From Nitrosomonas sp. (GTDB lineage: Bacteria > Pseudomonadota > Gammaproteobacteria > Burkholderiales > Nitrosomonadaceae), in assembly GCA_029881855.1 (NCBI GenBank), contig JAOULU010000068.1:1-7946 (forward strand): a stretch of DNA of 7,946 nt, given 5' to 3'. The position numbers and the translations under genes are program-made. Shown here in pieces: positions 5,549 to 7,946 of this stretch. The notes under the pieces were generated by a model. That model did no database searches. It was not told the origin of the DNA and was given only the letters and a program-made list of their open reading frames with translations. Every line of letters begins with the position of its first letter. Position 1 is the first letter of the stretch.

Positions 5549-7024
5549 TTAATACTTCCACTGTAGCTGGAAGCGCATGATGTTGGCATTCTTAACATGT
5601 CTTAATGCTTTGACATTGGTTCTGTCCATGTTGGCGTAAGCGGCGACTAATTCTATTTGATTGTTGATTTGCCATTCGATACCCACTTCGGTTTCTCTTA
5701 CGCGGCTGTATGGTGTATTGGTTGTGTCTTTCTCTGCACCATTGTATTTCTGCCATTTAACGTAAGGAATCCAAGCGCCCCATCTGCTGTCAATTTTGTA
5801 CATGGCTTGAACGTATCCACCGTTGATAGTGCCGGACTCAATTCGCGTGCGGTCGGCACTCAGTTGCGGTGATCTGCCCCAGTTCCATTCTGTTTGGAAA
5901 CCAAACGGTTGTGGATAAAGAATCGCATGTAAACCGATGCGTTCATCTCGATAACCTTTTTTGTTAAAGGTTGGGTTGGTAAGGATGCCTGCTGCTGTAT
6001 TTATTCCGACTCTAGGTACAAATTTGCCGGTAAAGCCATACACACCGGTTTCAAAAATTTGTCCATTACTAAATTGGAAGGGGTAGGTGACACGTGCGGC
6101 TATATGCACATTGTCATTTTTGTCCCTTTGGTTAATACCTTGGCCTGTGTAGGCACCAAAACCGATAACACCATAATCCCCGGAGCCTTTGAGGTTTTTG
6201 CTCAGGAAACTGAAACGTTTCTGGACATGCTCTGGTGTCCAATAAAAGAAGATACCGGTATCACGCTCGTTTCTTACGCCACTGCTTAATGCGTCTGCAC
6301 GCTCTAAAGCTAGGCGATTACGACTGGATTGCAACAATTCGAAGCTGTTAGGTATTTTTGACAAACCTGGGCGAATACGAAATTCTTTCTTTTTATCAAA
6401 ATAGATATCGCCATACATGTCACGAACACCAACAGTTCCACCAGCAAATTCTGTTTGCATATAAAGCTTTAAATGGTCGCTGACATCGCCTTGGAAAACC
6501 AAGCGAGCACGACGAATAAAGAAGTTGGTGTCTTTCTCAATAGCTTTGTCCCCTGGTGAAGCCAAGCCTGCAAAATCTCCTGATAAACCGGCACCTTGAC
6601 GAAACTGTGTGTAGCCACCAATCTTGATTCTGTCATACCATTTTTTTTCATCAGATTTGGCAGATTCTTTTTTTCCCACGGTGGCTTTGTTTTGCTGTGC
6701 AACTTCTTGGATAACTTTTTGTTGTTCCTCAAGGCGTGTTTCCAACGCTTTGAGTTCATTCATTTTTTGATCTAGCCTTTTTTCAACGGCTTTCACTTCT
6801 TCAGGAGAATGCGTGTCTTCAGCTTGGTCAACTTGTTTAAACTGCCCCAGTTTGACGCGGTTTTTTCCAGGTGTTGTATAGACCTGATTTGTGTCAGGAT
6901 CAACATATAGGGTGAGCGCATACGTGGGCATTACTATACTACTCAGGAAAACAACATATAGTACGGTAGTCATCAGTTTGCTGATAGGTATGGGCCTAGC
7001 CTTATTTGTTCCAAACTGCTTCAT
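5549..7024 (-). CDS. Outer-membrane porin, Porin_O_P (phosphate-selective OprO/OprP-like) family with N-terminal coiled coil
   Basis: A 491-residue outer-membrane beta-barrel channel. The start is placed at 7024 because TTTGGAGACAAAATG gives a well-spaced GGAG Shine-Dalgarno; an in-frame ATG ten codons upstream (7054) has none and falls inside the probable promoter. Residues 1-36 form a signal peptide: a basic N-region, a hydrophobic core around 18-32 and cleavage after PTYA. The mature protein has a short N-terminal segment LYVDPDTNQVYTTPGKNRVKLG (39-60), a coiled coil at about 74-112 rich in E, K, L and Q that may support trimers in the periplasm, a lysine-rich linker, and a barrel from about residue 130 (YDRIKIGGYTQFRQ) with FFIRRARLVFQGDV and many alternating aromatic strands. 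It ends QLQWKY, an aromatic C-terminus that fits BAM recognition. The Pho-box array upstream supports a phosphate role; the substrate itself is inferred from family and control. Confidence 0.88.
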   Translation of the reverse strand: MKQFGTNKARPIPISKLMTTVLYVVFLSSIVMPTYALTLYVDPDTNQVYTTPGKNRVKLGQFKQVDQAEDTHSPEEVKAVEKRLDQKMNELKALETRLEEQQKVIQEVAQQNKATVGKKESAKSDEKKWYDRIKIGGYTQFRQGAGLSGDFAGLASPGDKAIEKDTNFFIRRARLVFQGDVSDHLKLYMQTEFAGGTVGVRDMYGDIYFDKKKEFRIRPGLSKIPNSFELLQSSRNRLALERADALSSGVRNERDTGIFFYWTPEHVQKRFSFLSKNLKGSGDYGVIGFGAYTGQGINQRDKNDNVHIAARVTYPFQFSNGQIFETGVYGFTGKFVPRVGINTAAGILTNPTFNKKGYRDERIGLHAILYPQPFGFQTEWNWGRSPQLSADRTRIESGTINGGYVQAMYKIDSRWGAWIPYVKWQKYNGAEKDTTNTPYSRVRETEVGIEWQINNQIELVAAYANMDRTNVKALRHVKNANIMRFQLQWKY

Positions 7025-7209
7025 TTTGTCTCCAAAGAAATCATATGGAAGCAAGGTTATTACATTCTTGTTACAGTTTTATTACACGGGGAAAATAAGC
7101 GTGATTTATAGAGAAATATAGTCGGAATCAGCGGTTTTGTTGCATTCCAGACAGTACTAGCGTCCGTATTAGCCGTGTTAATGAGACAGATGTAGAAGGT
7201 AGGTTAGAA
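7025..7209 (-). other. Intergenic region between tilS and the porin gene
   Basis: A 185-nt spacer that carries the porin leader, its Shine-Dalgarno (GGAG, 7033-7030), the -10 candidate and the Pho-box array (7059-7087). The tilS-proximal part (7110-7209) shows no strong hairpin with a U-tract, so where tilS transcription ends is unclear. Confidence 0.5.
7059..7087 (-). promoter_or_regulatory. Tandem Pho-box-like array (three 11-bp-phased half-sites) upstream of the porin
   Basis: On the minus strand three 7-mers, GTGTAAT (7087-7081), CTGTAAC (7076-7070) and ATGTAAT (7065-7059), are separated by AAAA and AAGA, so they repeat exactly every 11 bp. This is the geometry of PhoB boxes, whose consensus is two CTGTCAT-type repeats spaced 4 bp apart; each unit here keeps TGTAA. 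A -10-like TATGAT (7045-7040) or overlapping CATATG (7047-7042) follows 11-13 nt downstream, where a PhoB-dependent promoter would place it. The repeats are seen; PhoB binding is inferred. Confidence 0.65.
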
Positions 7210-7946
7210 TTATTCTGAAGCTTGCCAGGCTGGCAGCAACCCAAGTTCATTATGTTTTACTTGATATTCACATTCAATGCCGATTCCTGGTACCCATACC
7301 AGTTTTTCGCCACAATATAGCAGGGGTAGTGTGTTACGTTCCCAGGGTGGAATAGACGTTTCTTGCAGTAGATTCTTTAAGCTGCGTCTTGGACGATTGC
7401 AGTGCGGGGAAAAGCGTTCGCCACCTTGGCGCAGGCGAATGGTAACGGGGTCTTGTGTTAGCATTTCCTGATTAATACCTTGATTCTCAATGTAAGAAAA
7501 ACTGATGGAGCCATTTAGGTTGTGAAGGCTTAATTGTTTCTCTCCTTGCCATGTTTGTTGCCATGTGGGTTCCGGCTGCTGCCTATTTGGAAGTAGGTAT
7601 ATTGAATCTTTATAACAACGAATTTCCAGATTGCCAATACTTATGTGTTGTTGTGCGTCAGTGCGAGTTGATAATAATTGCTGCAGAATGTCATCTAGCT
7701 TAGCCGTGCTGGGTGGTTTTGTACCTTGCTGTACTAGAGTATAACGCAGTAGATTTTTAGCGCGAGGAAGGCTCAGTTTGCGTATGGCCTCAATCTGAAG
7801 TCGCTCGGAAATGCGGCAGGCTTTACTGTCTTGCTCAGCTAACTCATCCAATAGCGATGATGCTTCAGATAAATGGCGGCTTGTGCGTAACAATGTTTTT
7901 GCGTAGCTGGGATATCTCTCTTTTAATATAGGTAGAATATTATGGC
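7210..7946 (-). CDS. tilS: tRNA(Ile)-lysidine synthase, C-terminal part (N-terminus beyond window edge)
   Basis: TilS uses ATP and lysine to convert cytidine 34 of tRNA-Ile(CAU) to lysidine, so that the tRNA reads AUA. The frame is open through the right edge; the window holds the last 244 codons (7944-7210). The visible part begins HNILPILKERYPSYAKTLLRTSRHLSEASSLLDELA, matching the region just after the catalytic PP-loop domain in E. coli TilS, continues with the middle substrate-binding domain (about 55-130 of the visible part), and finishes with the TilS_C domain, recognised by VTIRLRQGGERFSPH, RRSLKNLLQE and IPPWERNTLPLLYCGEKLVWVPGIGI. The PP-loop signature SGGxDS lies outside the window and cannot be checked. 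A TTG at 7893 is an internal codon, not the start. The porin gene lies 185 nt downstream on the same strand but seems to have its own promoter. Confidence 0.93.
   Translation of the reverse strand, partial: HNILPILKERYPSYAKTLLRTSRHLSEASSLLDELAEQDSKACRISERLQIEAIRKLSLPRAKNLLRYTLVQQGTKPPSTAKLDDILQQLLSTRTDAQQHISIGNLEIRCYKDSIYLLPNRQQPEPTWQQTWQGEKQLSLHNLNGSISFSYIENQGINQEMLTQDPVTIRLRQGGERFSPHCNRPRRSLKNLLQETSIPPWERNTLPLLYCGEKLVWVPGIGIECEYQVKHNELGLLPAWQASE

Noticed and set aside
6469..6759. A 96-codon minus-strand frame inside the porin gene
   Set aside because: It is a shifted frame over the coiled-coil coding part of the porin; its lysine-rich composition reflects the A-rich codons of that segment.
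1..7946. CRISPR array, insertion sequence, prophage or toxin-antitoxin genes
   Set aside because: No regularly spaced repeats, transposase, integrase, phage or toxin-like proteins were found on either strand; the genes next to the tRNA look chromosomal.

Overview
The window reads as chromosomal DNA from an AT-rich Gram-negative proteobacterium, most likely a gammaproteobacterium. The reasons are: a murein-recycling Mpl ligase and a GluQRS that are both close to the enterobacterial proteins; a tRNA with an encoded CCA end; a DUF3135-type small protein; a 16-strand-type Porin_O_P outer-membrane protein; and TilS with its C-terminal domain. I cannot name the genus from sequence alone. I see no phage, transposon, CRISPR or plasmid genes, so this is ordinary chromosome with one unusual gene cluster.

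Layout. Positions 1-1206 (minus) hold mpl, cut by the left edge. A short AT-rich divergent spacer (1207-1313) separates it from a run of four plus-strand genes at 1314-4438: gluQRS, a type II NADH dehydrogenase-like flavoprotein, a small SRPBCC-fold protein, and a 150-residue LOV photoreceptor domain protein. The gaps are 30, 25 and 73 nt, so at least the first three look co-transcribed. A tRNA-Ser(UGA) follows at 4590-4679. A 391-nt AT-rich stretch full of small dyads then leads to a DUF3135 gene (5071-5412). A hairpin at 5491-5520 lies between this gene and the convergent minus-strand porin gene (5549-7024), which has three phased Pho-box half-sites upstream. The C-terminal part of tilS (minus) runs off the right edge.

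How it fits together. mpl (peptidoglycan recycling), gluQRS (glutamylation of queuosine in tRNA-Asp), tRNA-Ser and tilS (lysidine in tRNA-Ile) are housekeeping genes. The most interesting part is the 2247-4438 cassette: a flavin-dependent pyridine-nucleotide oxidoreductase, a hydrophobic-ligand-fold protein and a stand-alone blue-light sensor with every photochemical residue intact but no fused output domain. That suggests light or flavin/redox signalling acting through protein-protein contact; the functional link is inferred from gene order only. The second point of interest is the porin, whose family (OprO/OprP-like) and upstream Pho-box array independently point to phosphate-starvation control.
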